The translations under genes and the position numbers were made by a program. The notes under the pieces are model-generated. The model saw only the letters and a program-made list of their open reading frames with translations. It was not told the origin of the DNA and did not search any database. A DNA stretch of 64,000 bases from Streptomyces pseudovenezuelae (GTDB lineage: Bacteria; Actinomycetota; Actinomycetes; Streptomycetales; Streptomycetaceae), in the NCBI RefSeq assembly GCF_029892565.1, contig NZ_JARXVH010000003.1, positions 434,001 to 498,000 on the forward strand, written 5' to 3'. The number at the start of each line of letters is the position of its first letter. The stretch's first letter is position 1. Below, piece by piece: positions 15,992 to 23,114 of this stretch.

Positions 15992-17191
15992 CTAGCCCTG
16001 GGTCTGCAACTGCCGCAACTGGCGCTGCACATGATCCAGGGCGCCCTCGCGCCGACCCGGCACCCGGGACCTCAAGTCGGCCAGTTCCGAACCGAGTTCA
16101 CGCGCGGCGACCGGATCGACGACCTGCCCCCACTGATGGTGCGCCCGGTCCACGGCCGCCTCCACGTCCTGCGCGTCCGCCGCCTGCCCGGCCGTCAGCC
16201 GCGCCCCGGCCACCGCCAGCCAGGTCCGGCAACTGCGCACCGGATCCCCCGCGAACATCGCCAGATCCGCCCGGACCTCGGCCCAGTGCAGCGCCGCCTC
16301 GGAACCGGGCCCGAACGCCTTTACGGCGAGCTGCTCGTGCGTGGCGGCGAGGGCGTCGGCGTCGGGGTGCCGGCCGGACCGGACGGCGGCGGAGATCTCG
16401 GCGTGGGGATCGGGGACCCTGGCGGGATCGGGGGTTCTGCCGGAATGGGGGACGCGGCCGTAACTCCGTTCACCTTCCAGCCCGTCCGGCGTTCGAGGAC
16501 GAGGCCGTTCAGGCCGATACGGGGGTCTGGGGGCGAAGCCCCCGGGGACGGCGCCCAACACCCCGGGCTCCATCGAGAACAGCAGGTCGGCGAAGCCGTC
16601 CGGTCCCACCCTGGCCAACGCCTGCTGGTGCAACTGCTCCACCGCAGGCCGAAACCCACTGCGCAGAATCGTCGCCACGGCCTTCATGTACGTAGGAACA
16701 GCCACGGTGCGCCGACCCGGTGGCGGCGCGATACGACCGTAGACGGCGTTGTTGCGCCCGCAGTCGAGGGGGGCCGAACGCAACCACTCCCACGTCTCCA
16801 CGTCCGCGTGCAGATCGAAGAGAATCGTCGTCGCACCGGGCGGCCGCAGGCGCAGTTCCTCGCGGATCCACTGCCAGGGCAGTCCGGTGTAACGGACCGT
16901 GGACGGAGTCGTGCGGGCCAGCGCGAGGTGCGGCAGCCGCTGTCGGCGGTCGAGTTGGAGCTGGCCGGTGACGAAGAGGGTCAAAGGACCCGGCGCGGTC
17001 GCCGCGGCGCGCAGCCGGGTCAGGACGGCCTGCGGCTCCAGCGGGTCGGCGAGTTCGACGACGTTGGCGGTGTCGGTGCCGGACAGCACGGCGGGCGGGA
17101 CGGCGGCGAGGACCGGGAGCACCGAGGCCGCGTCCACCAGGCACCCCTTGCCGACCGGTGAAGCGGCCAGCAGCAGCACGGTTCCGGGCAT
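15992..17191 (-). CDS. hypothetical protein, C-terminal helical domain; chromosomal repeat embedded in frame
   Basis: A 399-residue protein of unknown function. The N-terminal 200 residues look like an alpha/beta domain (MPGTVLLLAASPVGKGCLVDAA, later TLFVTGQLQLDRRQRL and ATTILFDLHADVETWEWL), reminiscent of caspase-like or P-loop-like folds but without a convincing active site. The C-terminal 140 residues are helical, TPR-like. Between them, the linker around residues 215-238 is encoded by a copy of a dispersed Streptomyces repeat (16478-16549) read in frame. GGGAGGGAACG precedes the ATG at 17191. No functional neighbours. Confidence 0.65.
   Translation of the reverse strand: MPGTVLLLAASPVGKGCLVDAASVLPVLAAVPPAVLSGTDTANVVELADPLEPQAVLTRLRAAATAPGPLTLFVTGQLQLDRRQRLPHLALARTTPSTVRYTGLPWQWIREELRLRPPGATTILFDLHADVETWEWLRSAPLDCGRNNAVYGRIAPPPGRRTVAVPTYMKAVATILRSGFRPAVEQLHQQALARVGPDGFADLLFSMEPGVLGAVPGGFAPRPPYRPERPRPRTPDGLEGERSYGRVPHSGRTPDPARVPDPHAEISAAVRSGRHPDADALAATHEQLAVKAFGPGSEAALHWAEVRADLAMFAGDPVRSCRTWLAVAGARLTAGQAADAQDVEAAVDRAHHQWGQVVDPVAARELGSELADLRSRVPGRREGALDHVQRQLRQLQTQG
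16478..16549. repeat. dispersed Streptomyces chromosomal repeat inside a CDS
   Basis: The plus strand begins CAGCCCGTCCGGCGTTCGAG (16478-16497) and ends in a GGGGGTCTGGGGGC / GAAGCCCCCGGGG imperfect dyad. I recognise this from memory as an element found many times between genes in Streptomyces genomes. Here it lies within the open frame of the gene at 15992-17191 and contributes about 24 residues of Pro/Arg-rich linker without interrupting it. Confidence 0.7.
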
Positions 17192-17259
17192 CGTTCCCTC
17201 CCCATCCCCCGACGATCACGTACGCAGCACCGTAACCGCTGCGGCTGCAAAGGTGGGTC

Positions 17260-18591
17260 TCAGGACTGCAAACGTCCGCTTCTGACCACCCGTTCCCCCT
17301 GTTCCCCGCCACGCCGCACCGCGAACACCGTGGTGTCGTCGACGAGGCGCCCGCCGCAGTGGCGCAGTGTGCGGTCCCGTACGAAGGCGACCAGGCGCCG
17401 GGGTTCGGCGGTGCGGAGGTCGGCGGCGACGGCGCGGGCCACGTCGTCGGCGAGCGGGTAGAACTCCCCCTGGGCGTCCCGGGCTTCGGTCACTCCGTCG
17501 GTGGTGAGCAGGAGCGTCTCGCCGGGCGCGAGCGGCACGCGGTGCACGGACGGCGGCCCGTCGACGGCGAGTTCACCGAGGCCGAGCGGCAGGCCGTCGC
17601 CGGGCGGCAGGGGACGTACGCCGTAGGGGCCGACGAGCAGCGGGGGTTCGTGGCCGAAAAGGATCACGTCCACGGCGCAGGGGTCGTCGTCGGGAAAGCC
17701 GACCAGGGCGGCGGTGGCGAAACGGTCGCTGTCCGGAGGAGTGCCGGGCGCCCTTTCGGAGAGGGCAGCCGCCCCCTGGCCCAAACCAAGGGCAGCGGTA
17801 CGACGCCGATGCCGCAGCATCCGTATCTCCAGCCGCTCGGCGACCGTGCCGAGGTCCGCCTCGTGATATCCGGCCTCCCGGAACGTGCCCAGCAGCGCGG
17901 CCGCCGCCTCCACCGCGCCCAGGCCCTTGCCCTGGACGTCACCGACGAGGACGCGGGTGCCGTGCGGGCCGGGCTGGATGTCGTAGAAGTCGCCGCCGAC
18001 GCGCGCCTCGACGTCGGAGGCGAGGTAGACGGCGGCGTGGTCGAGGCCGCCCCAGTGCGGGGGCAGCGGGCGCAGCACGGTACGGCGGGTGGTGTCGGCG
18101 ACGTCCCGCATGTGCAGCATGCGGCGCTCACCGCGGAGGCGGACCGCGCAGGCGAGGGTGGCGAGGATGCCGCCGATGACGACGAGCACGAAGTCGGGCC
18201 AGCCGGCCTGGTACTCGCCGGGCCAGGCGCTGTCGACCATGACGTAGGTCAGGACGGCCAGTACGGAGATGACGGCGGTGCCCCACACCCCGCAGATCGC
18301 GGCGGCGATCCCGGGCACGAGCACGATCCAGGAGATGATCCGGAACTCGCCGGTGGTGTTCCAGTCCACGGCGGCGATCGCGAGCAACAGGACGAGGGGC
18401 GGAACCCAGGCCACGCTCCGCCCGCGCACCCGCAACACCTGATGCCGAGCGACCGCGTCATCCCCGTGCCCCACCCGCGACAACCGTCCGAGCAAGGCAG
18501 GCCGGCCGACGTCCTGGGGGCCACCGGTGTCTTCGGACCACCCGCCGTCCTCGGGCCACCCAGCCCCCTCGCCCCGACCGCCGTCGTCCAC
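17260..18591 (-). CDS. membrane-bound SpoIIE-family protein phosphatase (PP2C)
   Basis: A 443-residue protein with a Gly/Asp-rich N-terminus, about four transmembrane helices (about 65-150; WVPPLVLLLAIAAVDW, IISWIVLVPGIAAAICG, TAVISVLAVLTYVMV, FVLVVIGGILATLAC) and a cytoplasmic PP2C-type SpoIIE domain (about 185-425) with VGGDFYD, VGDVQGKG, FGHEPPLL, TTDGVTEAR and DDTTVF metal-binding blocks. Such phosphatases usually act on anti-sigma-factor antagonists. The GTG at 18591 begins 4 bases after the stop of the upstream SDR gene, so the two are probably one operon. The exact start is uncertain because the first 60 residues are low complexity. Confidence 0.85.
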   Translation of the reverse strand: MDDGGRGEGAGWPEDGGWSEDTGGPQDVGRPALLGRLSRVGHGDDAVARHQVLRVRGRSVAWVPPLVLLLAIAAVDWNTTGEFRIISWIVLVPGIAAAICGVWGTAVISVLAVLTYVMVDSAWPGEYQAGWPDFVLVVIGGILATLACAVRLRGERRMLHMRDVADTTRRTVLRPLPPHWGGLDHAAVYLASDVEARVGGDFYDIQPGPHGTRVLVGDVQGKGLGAVEAAAALLGTFREAGYHEADLGTVAERLEIRMLRHRRRTAALGLGQGAAALSERAPGTPPDSDRFATAALVGFPDDDPCAVDVILFGHEPPLLVGPYGVRPLPPGDGLPLGLGELAVDGPPSVHRVPLAPGETLLLTTDGVTEARDAQGEFYPLADDVARAVAADLRTAEPRRLVAFVRDRTLRHCGGRLVDDTTVFAVRRGGEQGERVVRSGRLQS

Positions 18592-18595
18592 GGCC

Positions 18596-19231
18596 TCAGT
18601 ACGCGACCGACATCCGGCTGCGTGGGTGGGCGTCCTGTTCGAGTTCGTCGACGAAGGCGATGGCGTAGTCCTCGGCGCTGATCCGGCTGCGGCCGTCGGC
18701 GTCGGTGAGCATGGCGTCGCCGCCCGTGCGGAAGCGGCCCGTGCGGGTACCGGGGGCGATCTCGGCGGCCGGGGAGACGTAGGTCCAGTCGAGGTCGTCG
18801 AGGGTGCGGTAGAAGGCGAGGACGTCTCGGTGGGCCAGGGCCTCGGGGAGGTACGCCTCGGGGAAGCCGGGCTGGTCGGCCGCCGCCTGACCGGGCGCCA
18901 CCTCAAGGCCGCCCGCCCCGCCGACCACCACGAGCCGTCCGACACCGGCCGCCCGCACGCCCTCCACCAGCGCCTTGTTCAGGGCGAGGAAGGGCTCGCG
19001 CGGGTCGCTGCCGTCGCGCGGCGGCACGCACGCGGAGGCGACCGCGTCGGCGCCCCGCGCCAGCTCCGCGACCTTCGCCGGATCCGCCGCGTCGGCCGCC
19101 GCGGCCGTGACCCCGGGGATCGGCGACTGCCCGGAACGGCTCACCGCCAGCACCTGGTGCCCCCGCGCCGACGCCTCCGTGGCGACCCGGCTGCCGACCA
19201 TGCCGGTGGCGCCGAACAGTACGAGTTTCAT
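18596..19231 (-). CDS. NAD(P)H-binding protein (atypical SDR, NmrA-like)
   Basis: A 211-residue Rossmann-fold protein. The dinucleotide-binding motif GATGMVG is at residues 7-13, followed by the AVSRSG beta-2 end. GRLVVVGGAGGL is the beta-5 block and WTYVSPAAEIAPG lies near the substrate pocket. This matches the NAD(P)-dependent epimerase/NmrA-like proteins of about 210 residues. The substrate is unknown. It is the first gene of a likely pair with the SpoIIE phosphatase. Confidence 0.85.
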   Translation of the reverse strand: MKLVLFGATGMVGSRVATEASARGHQVLAVSRSGQSPIPGVTAAAADAADPAKVAELARGADAVASACVPPRDGSDPREPFLALNKALVEGVRAAGVGRLVVVGGAGGLEVAPGQAAADQPGFPEAYLPEALAHRDVLAFYRTLDDLDWTYVSPAAEIAPGTRTGRFRTGGDAMLTDADGRSRISAEDYAIAFVDELEQDAHPRSRMSVAY

Positions 19232-19378
19232 GCGGCCCAGCGAAACACGGCCCCACGCCACCCGCATCCGGGCACCGGCGGCCCGAAAGACCTCTACAGA
19301 CACTGTCCGCCGACTTGCCAGCCCCCCTCCCCAGGTGTGCTCTGGAAGTCGGGGGCGAGGAGAGAGAGGAGCACTCTC

Positions 19379-19852
19379 ATGGCTCAAGCGGCACCCACGC
19401 CCGGCGGGACGCGGGGCAGGACGGCCGGCATGCGGGGCAGGACGATCCGGCCCATCCACACGCCCGACATCTTCGACGACCGCGTGCACAGGGCGGCCCG
19501 CTACGGGATCCCGGTGATCCTCGGACTCGTCTACGGCTACTGGGCCGCGGCGAACCGGCGCGGCGGCGGCGAGATCACCGGCTGGAACATCCTGTTCGGC
19601 TTCGTCACCGCGGCCGCGTTCATCGTGCTGTGCCTGGCGGTCGCGACGTTCGCCCCGCTGCTGAAGCGCGAACTGCACTCGCTGGTGAAGTCCGGCTTCG
19701 CGGGCGCCGCGGTCGGCTTCCTCTACAGCCAGACCGGCGAGTCCGTCTACCGGTCCGTGGCGCTCGGCATCGTCGTCACGGCGGCCGTCTTCGGCGTCTT
19801 CTTCTACCGCTACTACACGCGCGAGGACGGCGCGGGAAACCGCCTGCGCTGA
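19379..19852 (+). CDS. small integral membrane protein, function unknown
   Basis: A 157-residue protein: a basic, Gly/Arg-rich N-terminus of about 40 residues, then four hydrophobic segments (YGIPVILGLVYGYWAAA, ILFGFVTAAAFIVLCLAVA, SGFAGAAVGFLYSQ and VALGIVVTAAVFGVFFY) and a short charged tail. No family was recognised with confidence. GAGAGAGGAGCAC precedes the ATG at 19379. A 17-bp perfect hairpin follows the stop. Confidence 0.7.
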   Translation: MAQAAPTPGGTRGRTAGMRGRTIRPIHTPDIFDDRVHRAARYGIPVILGLVYGYWAAANRRGGGEITGWNILFGFVTAAAFIVLCLAVATFAPLLKRELHSLVKSGFAGAAVGFLYSQTGESVYRSVALGIVVTAAVFGVFFYRYYTREDGAGNRLR

Positions 19853-19868
19853 CGGACGGCACCGGCAC

Positions 19869-19910
19869 ACGCGTGGGCCCCGGCGAGCAAATCCGCCGGG
19901 GCCCACGCGT
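19869..19910. terminator. 17-bp perfect hairpin between convergent genes
   Basis: ACGCGTGGGCCCCGGCG (19869-19885) is exactly complementary to 19894-19910 around an 8-base loop (AGCAAATC). It serves the membrane-protein gene and probably the convergent SH3 gene. Confidence 0.85.
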
Positions 19911-19965
19911 TCTCTCTGACTCCCTCGGTTTCTCCCTCGGTTTCCCTCACCTCACCGAGGCAGGC

Positions 19966-20517
19966 TCACCAAGGCAGCCAGTCCCAGGCCGACGACGAGG
20001 ATCCAGAGGCGCTGAAGCTCCACGAGCCCGAGGCGCTCCAGGAACCGGAACTCGACGTGGCCCAGGAGCCGTCGTTCCAGTTCGGGTCGTTCCAGTCGGC
20101 GTTGGACCAGTTGCCGTCCCGCCACTGCGGACACGGGTCCGCGCAGGTCGGCACCCATTGCCCGGCGGTGTCCACGAAGGCGGCGCTCGCCCAGCCCTGG
20201 GCGCCGACGAGCCAGTACCAGTACGGATTTCCGTTGACGCTCTGGCCCTGGACCATGCACTCGACACGGTCCTGACTGCCCGGCGAGAGCTGGTCGACGA
20301 CGGAGGAGTTGACGGTGGGACCCGACCGCACGTTCAGTGCGGAGCGGGAGACGATGGTGCCCCAGATCGGACCGCCGGATCCGCCACCGCCGCCATGACC
20401 GTCGGCGTACGTCGGCGAGGTAGCGGCTGCAGCCGTGGTACCCGCCGCCGCGGCGACGAGAGTGCCACCGGTGAGCAGTACCGCGGCCAGGGTCCGCAGG
20501 GCCGGAGTGGTGCGCAT
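19966..20517 (-). CDS. secreted SH3-domain protein
   Basis: A 183-residue exported protein. The signal peptide MRTTPALRTLAAVLLTGGTL runs to about AAAAT; the bacterial SH3 domain (about 50-120) contains ALNVRSGPTVNSSVVDQLSPG and GWASAAFV. The C-terminal third is an unusual Trp/Asn/Asp- then Ser-rich tail (DWNDPNWNDGSW, then SSGSWSASGSWSFSAS) ending in DWLPW. SH3b domains commonly bind peptidoglycan, so a cell-wall-associated role is inferred. GGAGG lies 7 bases before the ATG at 20517. Confidence 0.8.
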   Translation of the reverse strand: MRTTPALRTLAAVLLTGGTLVAAAAGTTAAAATSPTYADGHGGGGGSGGPIWGTIVSRSALNVRSGPTVNSSVVDQLSPGSQDRVECMVQGQSVNGNPYWYWLVGAQGWASAAFVDTAGQWVPTCADPCPQWRDGNWSNADWNDPNWNDGSWATSSSGSWSASGSWSFSASGSSSSAWDWLPW

Positions 20518-20636
20518 TGATCGGCCTCCTTCTCCCCAGCACCAGGAAACACCCGTTCGGGTGAACCCTCCACCGGAGAGCGGAATGCCCAGCTCCGCCA
20601 CGGTTTCCGACGCACAGCGCCCGTTCGGCTTGCAGC

Positions 20637-21629
20637 GTGCACCCATATGCAGTCACCGCGCTCGCGCCCCCGGCCCCGAGCCCTTTGCCTGAAAGGGTGC
20701 CCTCACGCCTCAGGAGCGCCCTGTCGGCCGCTCTGATCGCCCTCGCCTGCCTGTTCGCGCCGTTCGGCGCGCTGGCGGCCTGGGCCGCGTACGGGCTCGC
20801 CGACACCGGCCGGTACGTCACCACGATGGCGCCGCTGGCCGCGGACCCGGCGGTGCGCGACGCCATCGCCGACTCCGTCGGGGCCGGGATCATGCACGAG
20901 GTCGACGACCGGACCGACGTCGGCCCGGTGCGCGCCGCGGTACGCCCCTTCGTACGGGACGCGGTCCGCTCGTTCACCAGGACCGAGGCCTTCCGCACGG
21001 CCTGGGACACCGGCAACCGGACCGTCCACGACGCGGTACTGACCGCCCTGCGCGACCAGGCCGACCGCGACGACGTGACCGTCGACCTCGCGCCGGTCAC
21101 CGCCCAGCTCAAGCGCCAACTCTCCGCCGACCACGTGCCGTTGGCGGCCGGCATCCCCGTCGAGCACACCCGAGTCGCCGTCCTCCCGGCCCAGGAACTG
21201 GACCGGCTCCGAAAGGGTTTCCACGTGCTGGAAGTCGCCGGTTTCTGGCTGCCGTTGGCGGCCGTCGTCTTCGCCGTGGCCGGCATCGCCCTCGCCGCCT
21301 GCCGCCGCCGCGCCCTCACCGCGACCGCCCTCGGCACGGCCCTCGGCGGAGCCGCCCTCGGCCTCGCCGTGGCCCTGGGCCGCCACCTCACCCTCACCGA
21401 CCTCCCCGACGAGACCCACCGCCCCGCGGCGGCCGCGATCTACGACGCCCTCACCACGACACTGCGCCAAACGGCCTGGCTCCTGCTGGCGTTGGGCCTG
21501 ACGGTCGCCGCGATCACTTGGCTGACGGCCCGCTGGGGACACCTCGTCCTGCCCCTCGTACGACGCCGCCGAGCACCCGCAACGCCCGCTCCAGATCCGG
21601 CAAACCGGCCGACCCGAGTCCAAGCCTGA
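20637..21629 (+). CDS. integral membrane protein, function unknown
   Basis: A protein of up to 330 residues with one hydrophobic segment near the N-terminus (about 25-48), a large soluble extracytoplasmic region (about 50-195, DTGRYVTTMAPLAADPAVRDAIADSV style) and three further hydrophobic segments (about 202-222, 228-250, 272-296). This topology matches Streptomyces hypothetical membrane proteins without assigned function. The start is uncertain: GTG at 20637 or a GTG at the GAAAGG-GTG near 20696 are alternatives. The last 115 bases overlap, on the other strand, the 3' end of an aminotransferase remnant, so the Arg/Pro-rich C-terminus may be a read-through extension. Confidence 0.65.
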   Translation: MHPYAVTALAPPAPSPLPERVPSRLRSALSAALIALACLFAPFGALAAWAAYGLADTGRYVTTMAPLAADPAVRDAIADSVGAGIMHEVDDRTDVGPVRAAVRPFVRDAVRSFTRTEAFRTAWDTGNRTVHDAVLTALRDQADRDDVTVDLAPVTAQLKRQLSADHVPLAAGIPVEHTRVAVLPAQELDRLRKGFHVLEVAGFWLPLAAVVFAVAGIALAACRRRALTATALGTALGGAALGLAVALGRHLTLTDLPDETHRPAAAAIYDALTTTLRQTAWLLLALGLTVAAITWLTARWGHLVLPLVRRRRAPATPAPDPANRPTRVQA

Positions 21630-21855
21630 CCGCGTCCGGTGTGCGGCGCGGGTCGACGGCGAAGGCGGAACCCGGGGTGACGGCGATGCCGTGGGCAGCG
21701 GCGACCGCCGTGAAGGTGTCCGCGCGCCAGGGGGCCGGCAGCTCCCACCACGCGAAGTACGCCCGCGGATCCGACCGCACCCGGAACCCGCCGAGCACCT
21801 CGACGAGCAGCCGCTGCCGACGCCCCACCTCCGCCCGCTTCGCCGCGACCAGCTC
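21514..21855 (-). pseudogene. 5'-truncated remnant of a MocR-type PLP aminotransferase gene
   Basis: On the minus strand the frame encodes VGRRQRLLVEVLGGFRVRSD, PRAYFAWWELPAPWRADTF, HGIAVTPGSAFAVDP and DAVRLGLGSAGLPDLERALR, the C-terminal part of the aminotransferase-like domain of GntR/MocR regulators. Similarity stops abruptly near 21850; upstream the frame has no DNA-binding or PLP-lysine region. The sequence past 21850 instead encodes, on the plus strand, the tail of a hydrolase. The gene has therefore lost about three quarters of its length and cannot make a functional enzyme. Confidence 0.7.
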
Positions 21856-22053
21856 ACCCGCGTCACCGTCCCGGTCCTGGTCGTCGTGGGCGCCGACGAC
21901 GGGTACACCCCGGTCTCCGACGCGGAGGCGATGCACGCGGCGCTGCCCGACTCGACGTTGCGGGTGATCGAGGGGGCGGCGCATCTGCCGAACCTGGAGC
22001 GGCCCGGGGAGTTCAACGAGACGTTGGGGAGATTCCTGGCGCGCGTGGGATGA
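21847..22053 (+). pseudogene. 5'-truncated remnant of an alpha/beta-hydrolase gene
   Basis: The plus-strand frame encodes DQLTRVTVPVLVVVGADDGY, then HAALPDSTLRVIEGAAHLPN and LERPGEFNETLGRFL, the last 65-70 residues of an alpha/beta-hydrolase with the catalytic Asp (GADD) and His (GAAHL). The nucleophile elbow and N-terminal half are absent, and no start codon with a ribosome site exists at the break. The break coincides with that of the aminotransferase remnant on the other strand. Confidence 0.7.
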
Positions 22054-22088
22054 TTCGGACAACCCATCCCTGAGCGGAAGGCCGGGAC

Positions 22089-23087
22089 TTGGACACTGCG
22101 GCTGCGGAGTGGACGGTCTCCGGTGACACACCCGAGCGGCACGGCGGTCGGCGCCTCGCTGCCTGGTGCGCAGGGCTCCTGTTCGCCGCCCTGAGCCTGG
22201 TCGTCGGCTGTCGCGTCCTGGACAGTGACGGCTTCACCCCCGTCCCCCAGGTCCTCGCCTTCCTGCCCTGGCTGCTCGCCCCCACCGGATTCGCCCTGCT
22301 GCTCGCGCTGCTGGCCCGCTGGCGGATCGGGCTCGTGTGGGGAATCGTCCTGCTCGGCCTGCTGGCCTGGTTCATCGAGCCGTACGGAAGCGCCGACGAG
22401 CCCGACGGAACACCCGTCGCCGAGCTCAGGGTGCTCACCTCGAACGTGGAGTTCGGACAGGGCGCCCGCTCCCTCGTGTCCGTCCTGCGCCGCGAGCAGC
22501 CGGACATCGTGTTCGTGGAGGAGTGCGAGTACACCTGTCAGGACACGCTGGAGGGCACCTTCGGCACCGAATACCCCTACCGCCAGGCCGTCCGGGCCGG
22601 CGGCTCGACGGGGTCGATCATCCTCAGCCGTTTCCCGCTCCGCGCGACCGACAAAGTCCCCGGCACGATGGGCATGCCCGGAGCCGTCGCCGAGGTGCGC
22701 GGCGAGTCCGTACGGCTGCAACTCGCGCACCCGATGCCCCCGCTGCCCGGCCAGGTCGACGTCTGGCAGCGGGAGCTGGGGCGGTTGCGGGACGTGGCCG
22801 CCGCCGACCGGGACGTCCCCACCATCCTGGCCGGGGACTTCAACGCCTCCCAGGACCACGCGGCCTTCCGCGACATCCTCGGGACCGGGCTGCGCGACGC
22901 GGCCCGGCTCGCCGGTCACGACCGCACGCCCAGTTGGCCCTCGCGCACGGCCGGGGTGATCGGCGCGCAGATCGACCACGTCCTGGTCTCCCGGGACTTC
23001 TCCGCGAGCAAGGCCAGGTTCCTCACGCCGGCCGACACCGACCACCGGGCCCTGGTCGTCGACATCACGCTCCACCAGCGCGGTTGA
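22089..23087 (+). CDS. membrane-anchored endonuclease/exonuclease/phosphatase family protein
   Basis: A 332-residue protein with three N-terminal hydrophobic segments (about 24-44, 53-75, 79-97) and an extracytoplasmic EEP domain (about 108-330). Catalytic blocks are LTSNVEFG, IVFVEEC (Glu), GSTGSIILSRFPL, LAGDFNAS (Asp, Asn), and the terminal IDHVLVS / DTDHRALVVDI (Asp-His). Members hydrolyse phosphodiesters of nucleic acids or lipids; the extracellular location suggests DNA or phospholipid as substrate, but this is not determined. The TTG at 22089 is the only good start near the first helix. It starts 35 bases after the hydrolase remnant. Confidence 0.82.
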   Translation: MDTAAAEWTVSGDTPERHGGRRLAAWCAGLLFAALSLVVGCRVLDSDGFTPVPQVLAFLPWLLAPTGFALLLALLARWRIGLVWGIVLLGLLAWFIEPYGSADEPDGTPVAELRVLTSNVEFGQGARSLVSVLRREQPDIVFVEECEYTCQDTLEGTFGTEYPYRQAVRAGGSTGSIILSRFPLRATDKVPGTMGMPGAVAEVRGESVRLQLAHPMPPLPGQVDVWQRELGRLRDVAAADRDVPTILAGDFNASQDHAAFRDILGTGLRDAARLAGHDRTPSWPSRTAGVIGAQIDHVLVSRDFSASKARFLTPADTDHRALVVDITLHQRG

Positions 23088-23114
23088 CCGAGGCGGGGTG
23101 CCCATAATGGGCGC

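Noticed and set aside
22023..22136. Possible extension of the EEP protein upstream of its TTG start
   Set aside because: The upstream sequence is the hydrolase remnant on a different frame and contains its stop codon; no better start was found.
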